A DNA stretch of 64,000 nucleotides from UBA2779 sp965232165 (GCA_965232165.1 CBDDOY010000002.1:496001-560000), one strand, 5' to 3'; counted from the stretch's first letter, positions 44,265 to 53,647 are shown. The notes: generated by a model from the letters alone, not told the origin. Numbers and translations: made by a program.

Positions 44265-45800
44265 ATGGGCAATATTGCCTTCGTTAACATTTCCCGCCTG
44301 ACACCACGGGCCTACAAGCCTATATTGAATGGTCCGTCGGCCTTTGAACGAGTTGTTGAATGGGCCAGAGGAATCCCCAATTACATCGGCATGATACTCA
44401 TCACAGATGAGGATGAGGAAATTGACCTTTCCTTCCTCGAGCCGAATCCGCTGCAGTTGTTTCATCGGGAACCTTGGACGGAAGAAGAATTCATAAACAC
44501 CCTGGCCGAAGGAGTTTCTCTGACCGAGAAGATGGAGCCGGAAGCCTTCTTCTACGCCTGGGGAGACAGCCCTCTCATTGATGCCGCGACGACAGAAACC
44601 CTTTGGAAGCTCCATTACAAGTATGATGCCGAATATACCTTCGCCGACGGCTATCCCTACGGCCTTTGCCCCGAAATTCTTTCTTCAAAACTGCCCGGGA
44701 AACTCCTAAGCCTTGCTTCAGGAAGGAATGGTCCGCTGCGCCGCAACAGTCTATTCGAGATACTTCGCCAGGATATCAATGCCTTCGATGTCGAAACCCA
44801 CCTCTCTCCGAAGGATTTGCGTATGGACCGCATCTCCATCACCTGCGACACTCGGCGCAATCGAAACATTGTGGAAAAACTCCATGCCGCCGGAGGAACA
44901 GATGCCGAATCTCTCTGCCGGATAATCCCCGAAAATCGGCGGCTGCTTCGCGATCTTCCGGCCTATTTTCCAATCCAGATTACCGATCACTGCCCTCAGG
45001 CTTGCTCTTACTGCCCATTCCCAGACTTTTTCGGCAATCCGCTCAACGGCCAGTCATTTATGGAACTCAATCAATTCATCCGACTCTGTGACCGCATCGC
45101 TGAATTCGCCGATGATGCTGTCATAGCGCCTTCCCTTTGGGGTGAACCGGCTTCCCATCCACAGATTGGCCTCATGATCAGACGGGTACTGAATAAATTT
45201 CATGGAAAACCCGTCAAGATTCTTATCGAAACCTCCGGAATTGGCTGGGATAAATCGGTATTGGAGGAACTGGGCCGGGATTTCGCCGATGGCCGCCTGC
45301 TGTGGATTGTCAGCCTTGATGCGGCCGATGAATCCCTGTACAGGAAGCTGCGCGGTGAAGGCATGGTCCAGGCCGAAGAAACAGCAAGATTGCTGGCCGA
45401 CCTCTTCGGCAAGAACTGCTGGATGCAGGCGGTCCGCATGAATGAGAACGAAGAAGACCTCGAATCCTTCTATCAGAAGTGGAAGGATGTCGGCGGCGGC
45501 GCCATTATCCAGAAACATGACTCCTATGCCGCCTATCTCGAAAATCGCCAACCGGCAGATCTTTCTCCTCTCGACCGCTTCCCCTGCTGGCACATGAAAC
45601 GCGATATGCCCATCCTTATAGATGGAACCGTCCCTGTCTGTCGAAGCGACCTGGGCCGCCGCAAGGCGCTTGGCAATGCATTCGACGAGGAGCTTGATGT
45701 TATCTGGACACGTGGAAATGAATTACACAGCATCCATGTCCGTTCAGAATATCCCGGACCCTGTGCGGAGTGTGATGAATATTACACCTTCAATTTCTAA
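44265..45800 (+). CDS. spiro-SPASM radical SAM protein
   Basis: 511 residues. The N-terminal ~220 residues resemble a nucleotidyltransferase-like part. A radical SAM core follows, with CPQACSYC (residues 243-250) as the 4Fe-4S cluster site. A C-terminal SPASM-type cysteine region (FPCWHM, VPVCRSD, GPCAECDEYY) would bind further clusters. This architecture matches a family I know as spiro-SPASM, described from spirochaetes. A GAGGAG site precedes the ATG. It heads a five-gene run with sugar-nucleotide-type enzymes, suggesting modification of a sugar, a protein-bound glycan or a peptide. Substrate unknown. Confidence 0.82.
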   Translation: MGNIAFVNISRLTPRAYKPILNGPSAFERVVEWARGIPNYIGMILITDEDEEIDLSFLEPNPLQLFHREPWTEEEFINTLAEGVSLTEKMEPEAFFYAWGDSPLIDAATTETLWKLHYKYDAEYTFADGYPYGLCPEILSSKLPGKLLSLASGRNGPLRRNSLFEILRQDINAFDVETHLSPKDLRMDRISITCDTRRNRNIVEKLHAAGGTDAESLCRIIPENRRLLRDLPAYFPIQITDHCPQACSYCPFPDFFGNPLNGQSFMELNQFIRLCDRIAEFADDAVIAPSLWGEPASHPQIGLMIRRVLNKFHGKPVKILIETSGIGWDKSVLEELGRDFADGRLLWIVSLDAADESLYRKLRGEGMVQAEETARLLADLFGKNCWMQAVRMNENEEDLESFYQKWKDVGGGAIIQKHDSYAAYLENRQPADLSPLDRFPCWHMKRDMPILIDGTVPVCRSDLGRRKALGNAFDEELDVIWTRGNELHSIHVRSEYPGPCAECDEYYTFNF

Positions 45801-46749
45801 TCACGACCAGCCTATCGGCGCAAGATTCTATACCATTGCCGGGGGGAGACTTTCTCCGGAAAAACCTCCTGGTGCGGAAGACCTTTCCATCATACTTTTC
45901 AATCCAGGAACCGGTCCATTTCGAGAGCCGCGGCTCGATGAGCTGAGCCATCTCAATGCCCGGGAAATCTTTTCCATTGAATCAGAGCCTGGCCCAAAGG
46001 AAGCCCTGAACTTGGTCAAGCGGTATAGGAATTTAAGATTTCTGCTCTTTCCCAATGTTGTCAATAATGGAACACGGATTAATACAGCGATCAGTGAAGC
46101 ATCAAGCGCTCACTGCCTCATTCTGCCTGGCTATGCACAACTGGGGCTTACACCTCATGCCATGCAGAGAATATGGAGGAAAAGCCAGCTCTGCTCCGTT
46201 CCTATATTGCTGGATAAGGACGGCGGCATTCTGCCTACCGCGGTTGGCCCCATGCCTGATATCGACAGCAGATTCCAGGCCCTGCCGACAGCGCCGGGCC
46301 AAGGCGATTCCCCGACACTGCTTCCCTGGGATTTCTGTGGAATCTATCTCAGGGACAGACATCTTGCTCTAGGCGGATTCGACCAGGCCATTGGTGAAGA
46401 CTGGTGGCAGCTTCTGGAATACGGCATGCGGGCCTGGCTATGGGGTGAGGAAATATCGATAGACCCCGTATGCCAGGTCAGATACCTAACGGATCCCCCA
46501 ACGGCGGACATGAGTCCAAGGCAGGGATACCGGCGATTCTTCCTCAAGACCGTTGCGGTTCAGCGGAACGGCGGCATAGGCCGTCTCACCCGATTCCAAT
46601 GGTGGGCGTATTTACGCGATTCAAAAGACAGCTCTGCCGCCGCCGGTGCCGACTGGAAAGATATCAGCCGTTGGGTGCAGAGAAACCGTCATCGCTTCGT
46701 CATGGATGCAAAGGAATTGACCGAAAACTGGCAGTGGACGCAGGAATGA
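45775..46749 (+). CDS. glycosyltransferase-like protein
   Basis: 324 residues from the ATG at 45775, preceded by GGAG and overlapping the spiro-SPASM gene by 26 nt. The C-terminal half carries a GT2-like acceptor-domain pattern (LGGFDQAIGEDWWQLLEYGMRAW near residue 200). The central part reads like a nucleotide-sugar domain (VVNNGTRINTAI, ILPGYAQLG). The donor-binding DxD is not obvious, so catalytic competence is uncertain. It overlaps spsF at its 3' end. Confidence 0.6.
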   Translation: MNITPSISNHDQPIGARFYTIAGGRLSPEKPPGAEDLSIILFNPGTGPFREPRLDELSHLNAREIFSIESEPGPKEALNLVKRYRNLRFLLFPNVVNNGTRINTAISEASSAHCLILPGYAQLGLTPHAMQRIWRKSQLCSVPILLDKDGGILPTAVGPMPDIDSRFQALPTAPGQGDSPTLLPWDFCGIYLRDRHLALGGFDQAIGEDWWQLLEYGMRAWLWGEEISIDPVCQVRYLTDPPTADMSPRQGYRRFFLKTVAVQRNGGIGRLTRFQWWAYLRDSKDSSAAAGADWKDISRWVQRNRHRFVMDAKELTENWQWTQE

Positions 46750-47426
46750 CCGGCGTTTTCCTCCAAGTGAGACTCAGTTCTTCGAGGCTCCCGGGCAAGG
46801 CATTGCTCAAACTGGAAGGACAGCCGGTCATCACTCATGCCATGAGGGCCTTAAATAGGGTCAAAGCCGATGTATACAGTCTATTGACAACCGAGGAATC
46901 GGCTTCGGTGCTGCGGATATTTGCCAAGCAGGAGAAATGGGAACTCTTCAGCGGACCAAGAGATGATGTGCTTGCCCGTTATGTCCTGGCTGCGCGTGAA
47001 TTCGCCGTCACACGCATCGTCCGAGCAACCGGAGACAATCCCCTGGTATCGGGGCATTTGGCCAATGACACCTTGGATTTGGCCTTTGAGACAGGAGCCC
47101 ACTATGCGGGATTTACCGGCATGCCCATTGGGACAGGGGTGGAAGTGCTCGAAGTCGATGCCTTAGAGCAGGCCTATGCCGAGGCGGAGGATTCTCATGA
47201 ACGGGAGCATGTCTCCCCCTTTCTCTACCGCAGGCCTGAGCGTTTTAACATAGCATTACGGCAGGCACCTGATGAAATGTGCGCACCGAAGATCCGTGTG
47301 ACCCTCGACACCAAGGAAGACTATCAGTATTTGAGACGGCTGTATGCCGCGTTGTACAGCAATGAACCGCTCGAACTCCATGAATTTGTTCCATGGCTTA
47401 AGGAAAATCCCCCCCATGCAGACTAG
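46746..47426 (+). CDS. SpsF/NeuA-type cytidylyltransferase
   Basis: 226 residues from the ATG at 46746, overlapping the preceding stop. Nucleotidyltransferase signature VFLQVRLSSSRLPGKALLKL at the N-terminus, then GPRDDVLARYVLAA near residue 70 and RATGDNPLVS near residue 97. The family activates acidic or aminated sugars as CMP derivatives (SpsF, PseF). The next gene begins with a PseG-like domain, so a pseudaminic/legionaminic-acid-like nonulosonate is plausible, though synthase genes are not in this window. Confidence 0.85.
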   Translation: MTGVFLQVRLSSSRLPGKALLKLEGQPVITHAMRALNRVKADVYSLLTTEESASVLRIFAKQEKWELFSGPRDDVLARYVLAAREFAVTRIVRATGDNPLVSGHLANDTLDLAFETGAHYAGFTGMPIGTGVEVLEVDALEQAYAEAEDSHEREHVSPFLYRRPERFNIALRQAPDEMCAPKIRVTLDTKEDYQYLRRLYAALYSNEPLELHEFVPWLKENPPHAD

Positions 47427-49239
47427 ACATCTCATCCTTAGACCCTTGGACAAAGAGAACAGCGGCACGGGACATATGCGGCGTCTGTTCCGGTTAGCCG
47501 TCGAATTGCATCGGCATGAGGACATGACATCTATTCTTGCCGTGGATAATCCTCAGTACTGGAAGGATATCATCCCCGGTTTTCCAGGCTCCGTCCGCAT
47601 CGTCTCCACCCAGAAGCTTCTCGCCGATACTGACTCGCTCATCTCTCCCTGCTGCATCGTCCTATTTGATCAGAAGGAGACCGCCTTGAAGGAGTTACAA
47701 GACTTCTTACGCCTTGGAATGCCGGTGCTCCTTGATGACGATGGCCCCGCAAGAGCCTATGCCCCTTTCGTGATAGACAGCATTCCAGGCCCCAGGCGCA
47801 CGAAGGCCAACCAGAACTCGGGAGCATTCCTTGAGCTTCCGCCAAGGAAGAGAGAACCGGAGCCCGGCGGCGGCATACTACTGGGATTTGGCAGTCAAGA
47901 CCCGGGAAACCTCACGGTACCGGCGCTCGATTTTCTCTCAAAGGAGCCAGGCATCTGCTCCGCCCGCATCACTGTCACCAATCCGGCTGCGATAAAGACG
48001 AGAGACCATCCAAATAACAGCTTTCAAATACTCAATGCCGCCCAATCCCTGCGCGAACACCTCCATCACTACGGCTTAGTCATCTGTTCTTATGGGCTAA
48101 CCGCCATCGAGGCGCTTGCCGCCGGGGCTGCCGTCATTACGATTGATCCCAGTCCCTATCATGTCCGCCTGTCAAAGCGGCTTGGTCTTCAAGGTATTGG
48201 ACACTATGATCCGGCCCGTTCAACCTTCAGCCGTAAACAGAAACAGCAGTTGAAGAGAATCATGCGGAATCCCGCCGCGTTGATCGAATCTCATCGACAG
48301 GCCCTGTCGAAACTGGATATCAAATCAGAACCGAGGCAAGAAAGTGCGCATTCCCGTTCAGCCCCCCCCCAGCAGAATCTCATCGCTCTCATTCGCTCCC
48401 TGACTCGGAATCAGCCGAATTGCAGTACCTGCAACAGTCCTCTGCCCGAAGTTATCGCTCGGTTTCCCCATCGCAGCTACTACCGCTGCCCTGACTGCGG
48501 CATGACAGGCATGTATCGATTCGACAGCAATCCCGATGAATACGGAATGGATTATTTCACCGGGGAATACCGTGAGCAGTATGGCCGAACCTATATGGAA
48601 GACTACCAGGCCATAAAATCCATGGGACAGTCCAGAATGAACATCATTAAGCGTCATAAACAGTTCGGGAAATTGCTTGATATCGGCTGCGCCTTCGGTC
48701 CTTTTCTGCATGCGGCCCATGAGAATGGCTTTGATGTTCACGGCATCGATATCTCCCAGACTGCCGTGGAATATGTCGAACGGGAACTTGGTTTCAAGGC
48801 GGGCAGGGGAGAGTTTCCATCGTTCAATCCGATCACCGAATTCAAGGTTTCCCGTTTTGATGTCGTCACCCTGTGGTATGTGATTGAGCATTTCAGGCGG
48901 CTTGAACCTGTCTTAACCCGCCTGGCCGACATCCTCCCGCCGGGAGGTCTGCTGGCATTTTCCACCCCCAATGGCGCCGGTGTATCAGCGCGGCGTTCCT
49001 TGAATGACTTCTTGAAAAACAGCCCGTCCGATCACTATACAATCTGGACCCCGAGAACTGCGAAAAAAATACTCAGCAGATATGGATTTAAGGTTTTACA
49101 GACAAGAATCACAGGTCATCATCCCGAACGCATCCTGCGGGGGATACGCAAAGATGGTTTTCTCTATAGAATGGTAATGGACTTGAGCAGAATCAGCAGT
49201 TTGGGCGATACATTTGAAATCTATGCCCTCAAGGAATAA
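47416..49239 (+). CDS. PseG-like GT-B hydrolase/transferase fused to SAM methyltransferase
   Basis: 607 residues. Residues 1-300 resemble PseG (UDP-sugar hydrolase with a MurG-like fold): LGFGSQDPGN near residue 156 and CSYGLTAIEALAAGAAVITI near residue 227. Residues ~340-385 hold two CxxC knuckles (CSTC, CPDC), like the zinc module of sugar C-methyltransferases. The remainder is a class I methyltransferase (LLDIGCAFGPFLHAA near residue 420, YVIEHFRRLEPVL). The linker is encoded by a C9 run at 48362-48370. A sugar-trimming and methylating enzyme is inferred. Confidence 0.78.
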   Translation: MQTRHLILRPLDKENSGTGHMRRLFRLAVELHRHEDMTSILAVDNPQYWKDIIPGFPGSVRIVSTQKLLADTDSLISPCCIVLFDQKETALKELQDFLRLGMPVLLDDDGPARAYAPFVIDSIPGPRRTKANQNSGAFLELPPRKREPEPGGGILLGFGSQDPGNLTVPALDFLSKEPGICSARITVTNPAAIKTRDHPNNSFQILNAAQSLREHLHHYGLVICSYGLTAIEALAAGAAVITIDPSPYHVRLSKRLGLQGIGHYDPARSTFSRKQKQQLKRIMRNPAALIESHRQALSKLDIKSEPRQESAHSRSAPPQQNLIALIRSLTRNQPNCSTCNSPLPEVIARFPHRSYYRCPDCGMTGMYRFDSNPDEYGMDYFTGEYREQYGRTYMEDYQAIKSMGQSRMNIIKRHKQFGKLLDIGCAFGPFLHAAHENGFDVHGIDISQTAVEYVERELGFKAGRGEFPSFNPITEFKVSRFDVVTLWYVIEHFRRLEPVLTRLADILPPGGLLAFSTPNGAGVSARRSLNDFLKNSPSDHYTIWTPRTAKKILSRYGFKVLQTRITGHHPERILRGIRKDGFLYRMVMDLSRISSLGDTFEIYALKE

Positions 49240-49250
49240 CAGGTGATGAC

Positions 49251-50801
49251 ATGAAGAAGGCCATATTCATCCTCGGCTGCGGTGTGATGCAGATTCCCGC
49301 TCTCAGGCTGGCGAAAGACAATGGGTGGATGGTCTGTGCCGCTGATGGGGATTTCAATGCGCCAGGGCGGCAATACTGCGACGAATTTCACCATGTGGAT
49401 CTCAAAGATGCGCGGGGTCTTATAGCGGCGGCTGAAACGATACGCAATGGCCGGGGCCCCGATGGGGTATTCACGGCCGGGACGGATTTTTCACTATCGG
49501 CCGCCTTAGTGGCCGAGGCTCTCAATCTTCCCGGCCACGGTGCGGAAGCCGCCCGCCGGGCTACAGACAAGGTTCTCATGCGTGAAACCTTCAGAGCCGC
49601 CGACATTCCATCGCCTTCCTTCGTCGAAATCACTGGCGATATCAGCCTTCAGCAGCAGTTGGACTCTGTCCCCGGTCCCTGGGTGGTGAAACCGGTAGAC
49701 AGCATGGGTGCCCGGGGGGTCATTAAGATAGATAATCCGACAGATTTAGCCGCGGCGATTGATACGGCGTGTTCCTTCTCCCGCAGCGGACGGGCATTGG
49801 TGGAAACCTTTATGGAAGGCCCTGAATTTAGCCTGGATGCCCTGGTGACGCAGGGACGGCTCATACGCTGCGGCTTGGCCGACCGCATCATCGTCTATCC
49901 TCCCTGCTTCATAGAAATCGGACACACCATCCCCTCAAAGGCGGATATTGACACCGCCGACACCCTCTGGAAGATTTTTGAGGATGGGGTTCATGCCCTT
50001 GGGCTCACACACGGCGCAGCGAAGGGCGATGTCAAACTCACCCCCCAGGGAGTGATGATAGGCGAAATTGCAGCCCGTCTTTCCGGCGGCTATATGTCAG
50101 GCTGGACCTATCCGGCTGCCTCGGGCATCGAACCAACTCTGAGCGCTATGCGCCTGGCCCTGGGAATGGAGACAGGAGATTTAGTCCCATCGCTAAACCT
50201 TATTTGCGCCGAACGTGCTCTTGTCGGTATAGACGGAACTGTGCACCGTTTCGACGGCAGGGATGATGCCATGAAATCAAAGGGCGTGAAGGAAGTCTTC
50301 TTGCGCTGCCGTCCCGGGGATGCCATCACATTTCCCCGCAACAATGTCGAAAAGGCAGCCAATGTCATAGCAGTTGGAACCACTCATGCAGAGGCCGGCG
50401 AAAGAGCTATGGAGGCACTTCGCCGGCTCCGATTGGTGTTAAATCCGGCAGATGCCGTTACCGGGACCTATTTGGATTCGTTCGCGGATTTCCCGCCGGA
50501 TGTCTTCGCTCCGGAGAATTATTTTGACGGCATCTGGCAGGAGCATCCGCCACTCCCTTCCCGTGGATGTCCTCAAAACTGTCCTTGGATTCTCATACCT
50601 GAAGATCTGCCGGTCTGTCTCGATTCGTGCGGCCGAACAATGCAGGATGTCCTGATGCTGATGCACGAAGAAGGGCGGCTGAGTCTTGATCCTGCCGACA
50701 GCCATGAATTAGACAGGCAAATGATTTCGGATTTATGGAGGGCTCTGGTCCGTGGCGGGGCTCCGGGATTGAGGTGGTTTCTTGATAGAGCGCACATTTA
50801 G
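49251..50801 (+). CDS. ATP-grasp ligase
   Basis: 516 residues. Preceding-ATP-grasp domain (AIFILGCGVMQIPALRLAKD), then ATP-grasp core: PWVVKPVDSMGARGV near residue 142, VETFMEGPEFSLDAL near residue 182 and IGEIAARLSGGYMSG near residue 272 with metal ligands. A C-terminal ~100-residue extension has several Cys (SRGCPQNCPW, CLDSCG). Joins a carboxylate to an amine or thiol at the cost of ATP. In this run it may add an amino acid to a sugar or peptide. No precise match known to me. Confidence 0.78.
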   Translation: MKKAIFILGCGVMQIPALRLAKDNGWMVCAADGDFNAPGRQYCDEFHHVDLKDARGLIAAAETIRNGRGPDGVFTAGTDFSLSAALVAEALNLPGHGAEAARRATDKVLMRETFRAADIPSPSFVEITGDISLQQQLDSVPGPWVVKPVDSMGARGVIKIDNPTDLAAAIDTACSFSRSGRALVETFMEGPEFSLDALVTQGRLIRCGLADRIIVYPPCFIEIGHTIPSKADIDTADTLWKIFEDGVHALGLTHGAAKGDVKLTPQGVMIGEIAARLSGGYMSGWTYPAASGIEPTLSAMRLALGMETGDLVPSLNLICAERALVGIDGTVHRFDGRDDAMKSKGVKEVFLRCRPGDAITFPRNNVEKAANVIAVGTTHAEAGERAMEALRRLRLVLNPADAVTGTYLDSFADFPPDVFAPENYFDGIWQEHPPLPSRGCPQNCPWILIPEDLPVCLDSCGRTMQDVLMLMHEEGRLSLDPADSHELDRQMISDLWRALVRGGAPGLRWFLDRAHI

Positions 50802-52005
50802 CACCCCATTAGGGGGAGGGGACTCCAAAAACTGTCTTTCTGCTTCTGGCTTATCCTGTTTTGCCGCTGAAATTTTGGCAAGAAGTTCAAGTGCCCCAGG
50901 GCTGTGCCGGAGTTTTAACCGCCTTGCCGCGGCGAAAAACTGCTTCGTCAGATTTCGGAAGTGTTTTTTCAAGGCTGCCCTAGAATATTTTTGGAGCCGC
51001 TTCATCGGGCTGGGAGCGATACTTCTTATCTGCTCTGTTCAACTGAGTGCTGAATCCGTCTCTTTGCGGGAAATTTTGCAAAAAACCGGTGCGGCCATGC
51101 GCTGGGATCCCCTTAGACACCTAGGAGAGCTTCACAGGGACGGAAAAACCGTCATCTTCCGTTCGGGAGATCCCTGGATGGTCCTCAACGGGCGGAAACT
51201 CCTGGTAACCGGCACAGTTCTTGAGGAACAGGGAAAACTAGTTTTTTCCAGAGAAGCGGCCGATACGCTGTTAAGCATCTATGGGGTACAAACAGCCTCT
51301 TCTCCTTATAGGCTCACGACTATTCTGATAGATCCCGGGCATGGAGGACGGGATTCAGGGGCCTTGCGGCACTGGAAATCAGACGGGTTGGTTATACCCC
51401 TCGCTGAAAAAGACATTGTTCTCGACATCAGCCTGCGACTCGCTGAGAAATTAAGCAGGCTGTATCCCGACAAAGACATTCTACTCACCCGTGACAGGGA
51501 TATCTATCCCACACTGGAGGAAAGAATTCAGGCGGCCAATAGCATTCCGCTGGATTCCAAGGAGGGCATGATATATATCTCAATACACGCTAACGCCTCA
51601 TTGAACCCTAAAGCTGAAGGATACGAGGTGTGGTACCTTCCCAAGAATTACCGGAGAAATCTGATTGATAAGTCTGCATTCTCTCGTGGAACGGCAGCGA
51701 TTGCTCCCATAATCAATGCTCTATGGGAGGAGGAATTCACTCATGAAAGCATACGCCTTGCCGACATGATATTGGAAGAATTCCAAATCCAGCTTGGTGA
51801 CCATGTTCCGAATAGGGGCAGGCGTGAGGAAAGCTGGTTCGTCGTCAGAAATGCCAAAATGGCATCAGTTCTTTTGGAGGTAGGGTTCATTACTAACCTG
51901 GCTGAAGCCGCCCGCCTTAGAACCCCCGAATACTTGAGGCTGATAACCGAAGGTATCTATAATGGCATCCGGAGGTTCGTTGATTATTTTGAGAAGAAGA
52001 AATAA
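50782..52005 (+). CDS. N-acetylmuramoyl-L-alanine amidase (Amidase_3)
   Basis: Up to 407 residues. The catalytic domain starts near residue 175: ILIDPGHGGRDSGAL (zinc His), then KDIVLDISLRLAEKL, YISIHANAS (zinc His) and the late catalytic Glu in SVLLEVGFITN. A signal peptide sits unusually far in (SRFIGLGAILLICSVQLSAES, about residues 73-93). Codons before it derive from a diverged MITE-like element (50812-50980), so the true start is unclear; TTG 50782 and TTG 50875 are options. Hydrolyses peptidoglycan in the periplasm. Gene order amidase-GerMN-flaA resembles treponemes. Confidence 0.85.
   Translation: MIERTFSTPLGGGDSKNCLSASGLSCFAAEILARSSSAPGLCRSFNRLAAAKNCFVRFRKCFFKAALEYFWSRFIGLGAILLICSVQLSAESVSLREILQKTGAAMRWDPLRHLGELHRDGKTVIFRSGDPWMVLNGRKLLVTGTVLEEQGKLVFSREAADTLLSIYGVQTASSPYRLTTILIDPGHGGRDSGALRHWKSDGLVIPLAEKDIVLDISLRLAEKLSRLYPDKDILLTRDRDIYPTLEERIQAANSIPLDSKEGMIYISIHANASLNPKAEGYEVWYLPKNYRRNLIDKSAFSRGTAAIAPIINALWEEEFTHESIRLADMILEEFQIQLGDHVPNRGRREESWFVVRNAKMASVLLEVGFITNLAEAARLRTPEYLRLITEGIYNGIRRFVDYFEKKK
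50812..50980 (+). repeat. diverged MITE-like element inside the amidase 5' end
   Basis: The right part (CTTCGTCAGATTTCGGAAGT, then GTTTTTTCAAGGCTGCCC) aligns with the MITE consensus (CTTCGTCAATTTCCTAAAGC, then GTTTTTTAGAGGTGCCC). The CCGCCTTG core is also present. The left end is degraded. TAG flanks both sides. Confidence 0.55.
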
Positions 52006-52525
52006 GAAGTTGAAATTGAAGCTCTATAGATTAATGGAAGGGCCTTCATTGCCGTTAGCTCTACTTATCACAACTTTCGTCATCAGCTTTGCCTTATATG
52101 TCTTCTTGCACCCTGTCATGACAGGCGTAGTTTTCTATTACCCATTGAATTCCGGCGAGAGAATTGGAGCGGAGAAACGAGGTGTCCCGGCAAGAAGAGA
52201 CCGTGTCGAGCAGATGAAGATATTCGTCCAGGAGCTTCTAATCGGGCCAGTTGATTTGGCACTTGCTCCGATCGTGCCGCACAGCACGAAGCTTCGGCAT
52301 ATAGCAATGCTTGGAAGGACAGTCTATCTTGATTTTAGCATCGAAGTCTTGGACATAGACACCAGAGCGGCAATGCCTTTTGATGAAGCTCTCAGTACCA
52401 TCAGTATGAATCTTTCTAAAAATTTTCCCCGGTTGAAGGCTGTGCTGTATACAATAGATGGAATTCCAGTTGGAACTCGAAAAATTTATGCAGAAAGTGG
52501 CAAAAATGGCATAAAACAGGAATAA
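51962..52525 (+). CDS. GerMN-domain membrane protein
   Basis: 187 residues. A basic N-terminus and one membrane helix (residues ~31-50, LPLALLITTFVISFALYVFL) anchor a periplasmic GerMN domain (YYPLNSGERI, FVQELLIGPVDLALAPIVP, TVYLDFSIEVLD). The start at ATG 51962 (GAAGG upstream) overlaps the amidase gene by 44 nt; ATG 52034 is an alternative. GerMN domains accompany peptidoglycan amidases in many bacteria, so a cell-wall role with the preceding gene is likely. Confidence 0.75.
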   Translation: MASGGSLIILRRRNKKLKLKLYRLMEGPSLPLALLITTFVISFALYVFLHPVMTGVVFYYPLNSGERIGAEKRGVPARRDRVEQMKIFVQELLIGPVDLALAPIVPHSTKLRHIAMLGRTVYLDFSIEVLDIDTRAAMPFDEALSTISMNLSKNFPRLKAVLYTIDGIPVGTRKIYAESGKNGIKQE

Positions 52526-52539
52526 ATGTGAATATTCTG

Positions 52540-52568
52540 TTGACACAGTCTCATCCTGTTTGTAACCT
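52540..52568 (+). promoter_or_regulatory. flaA: candidate flaA promoter
   Basis: TTGACA (52540-52545), a 17-bp spacer, then TAACCT (52563-52568). The -35 is perfect and the -10 weak. A second TTGACA occurs at 52577. The strong AAAGGAG at 52601 then serves the ATG at 52614. Confidence 0.35.
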
Positions 52569-52613
52569 GTTATTAGTTGACACTAAAAGAACTAAATTGC
52601 AAAGGAGCCTTTT

Positions 52614-53588
52614 ATGAAAAGAATTTTAGTTTGTTTCATTGCTTTTCTCGTTATTACCAATATGGTGTTCGCCGAGGAAAGCATATTGATTGACTTCGAT
52701 GAACTTGTAGATGATTATCAAGGAGATCATCAGGCTACCCTGATCGACTACAGCATCGTTGCAGGCACACGATTCACCGAGGAAGAGAAACAGCAGATGA
52801 ATATGTCCCTGTTCATTCCAAACTGGCAGATAGAGCTTTCAAGCTCATCACAAACAGTTATAAACAATCAGATGTCTTACGTTCGCGCCGTCACAGTAGC
52901 CGATAATGCCGCCCGGTTTTCGGGGCAGCAAGTAATGGGTATTCGTGTACATTTCCCGAATGCCCCATTTAATTCTTATGCATGGATCAAACCGCCATTC
53001 AGAATCCCGGCCTATGCAACAAATGCATTTGTAGATAATCCGGTCAAAGGAAATCAGTTTGACGGATTCGGCGTTAAGAAGAATGTTGGCGTGTTGAAGA
53101 ATGTCCGGATGAATGTGTTCGGCATGAACTATCCCTTTGGGATGGCCGTAGTGTTAAGAGATGAAAATGAGCATACTATGGAAATTCCTTTGGGATACCT
53201 TGATTTTGATGGTTGGCGAGAGCTTAGCTGGTCCAATCCAAATTATATAGTGAATGTCCGAAATCGTACATTGAAGAAACATCCCTTATACCCGCGAACT
53301 TCACCAGTAGTCATTCTTGACGGCATTCAGGTTTATAAGGATGCAATGCAGGAGGGAGGAGATTTTATTGGCTATGTCAAAGACATCACCATTACCTATG
53401 ACCAGGCCATCATCGAAGAAGTTGATTCTGATCTGAAACATGAAGAAATCTGGGGCATTTTATCCAGAAGAGAAGAAGAACGCCGTCAGCATGAAACGGC
53501 TCGTCTGTCCAACATAGAAATACTGCGTTACCTTGAAGAGAAAAAAATGCACAAAGAAGACGAAGATAATCAAGAAACTGTCCAATAA
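52614..53588 (+). CDS. flaA: flagellar filament outer layer (sheath) protein FlaA
   Basis: 324 residues with a signal peptide (residues 1-20, ending VFAEE). The mature sequence has the spirochaetal FlaA pattern: DFDELVDDY, GIRVHFPNAPFNSYAWIKPPF near residue 120, FGVKKNVGVLKNVRMNVFGMNYPFG near residue 160, and LDGIQVYKDA near residue 240. A charged C-terminal helix follows. FlaA coats the FlaB core of periplasmic flagella. Own promoter region and terminator suggest a monocistronic unit. This is the best taxonomic marker in the window. Confidence 0.95.
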   Translation: MKRILVCFIAFLVITNMVFAEESILIDFDELVDDYQGDHQATLIDYSIVAGTRFTEEEKQQMNMSLFIPNWQIELSSSSQTVINNQMSYVRAVTVADNAARFSGQQVMGIRVHFPNAPFNSYAWIKPPFRIPAYATNAFVDNPVKGNQFDGFGVKKNVGVLKNVRMNVFGMNYPFGMAVVLRDENEHTMEIPLGYLDFDGWRELSWSNPNYIVNVRNRTLKKHPLYPRTSPVVILDGIQVYKDAMQEGGDFIGYVKDITITYDQAIIEEVDSDLKHEEIWGILSRREEERRQHETARLSNIEILRYLEEKKMHKEDEDNQETVQ

Positions 53589-53616
53589 ATAACACAATAC
53601 TAGCATTCATTTATGT

Positions 53617-53647
53617 GGTCCAACCTTGGGTGGGTTGGACCTTTTTT
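53617..53647 (+). terminator. rho-independent terminator of flaA
   Basis: Perfect 9-bp stem GGTCCAACC / GGTTGGACC with a 7-nt loop, followed by six T. It lies 29 bp past the flaA stop codon. Confidence 0.95.
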
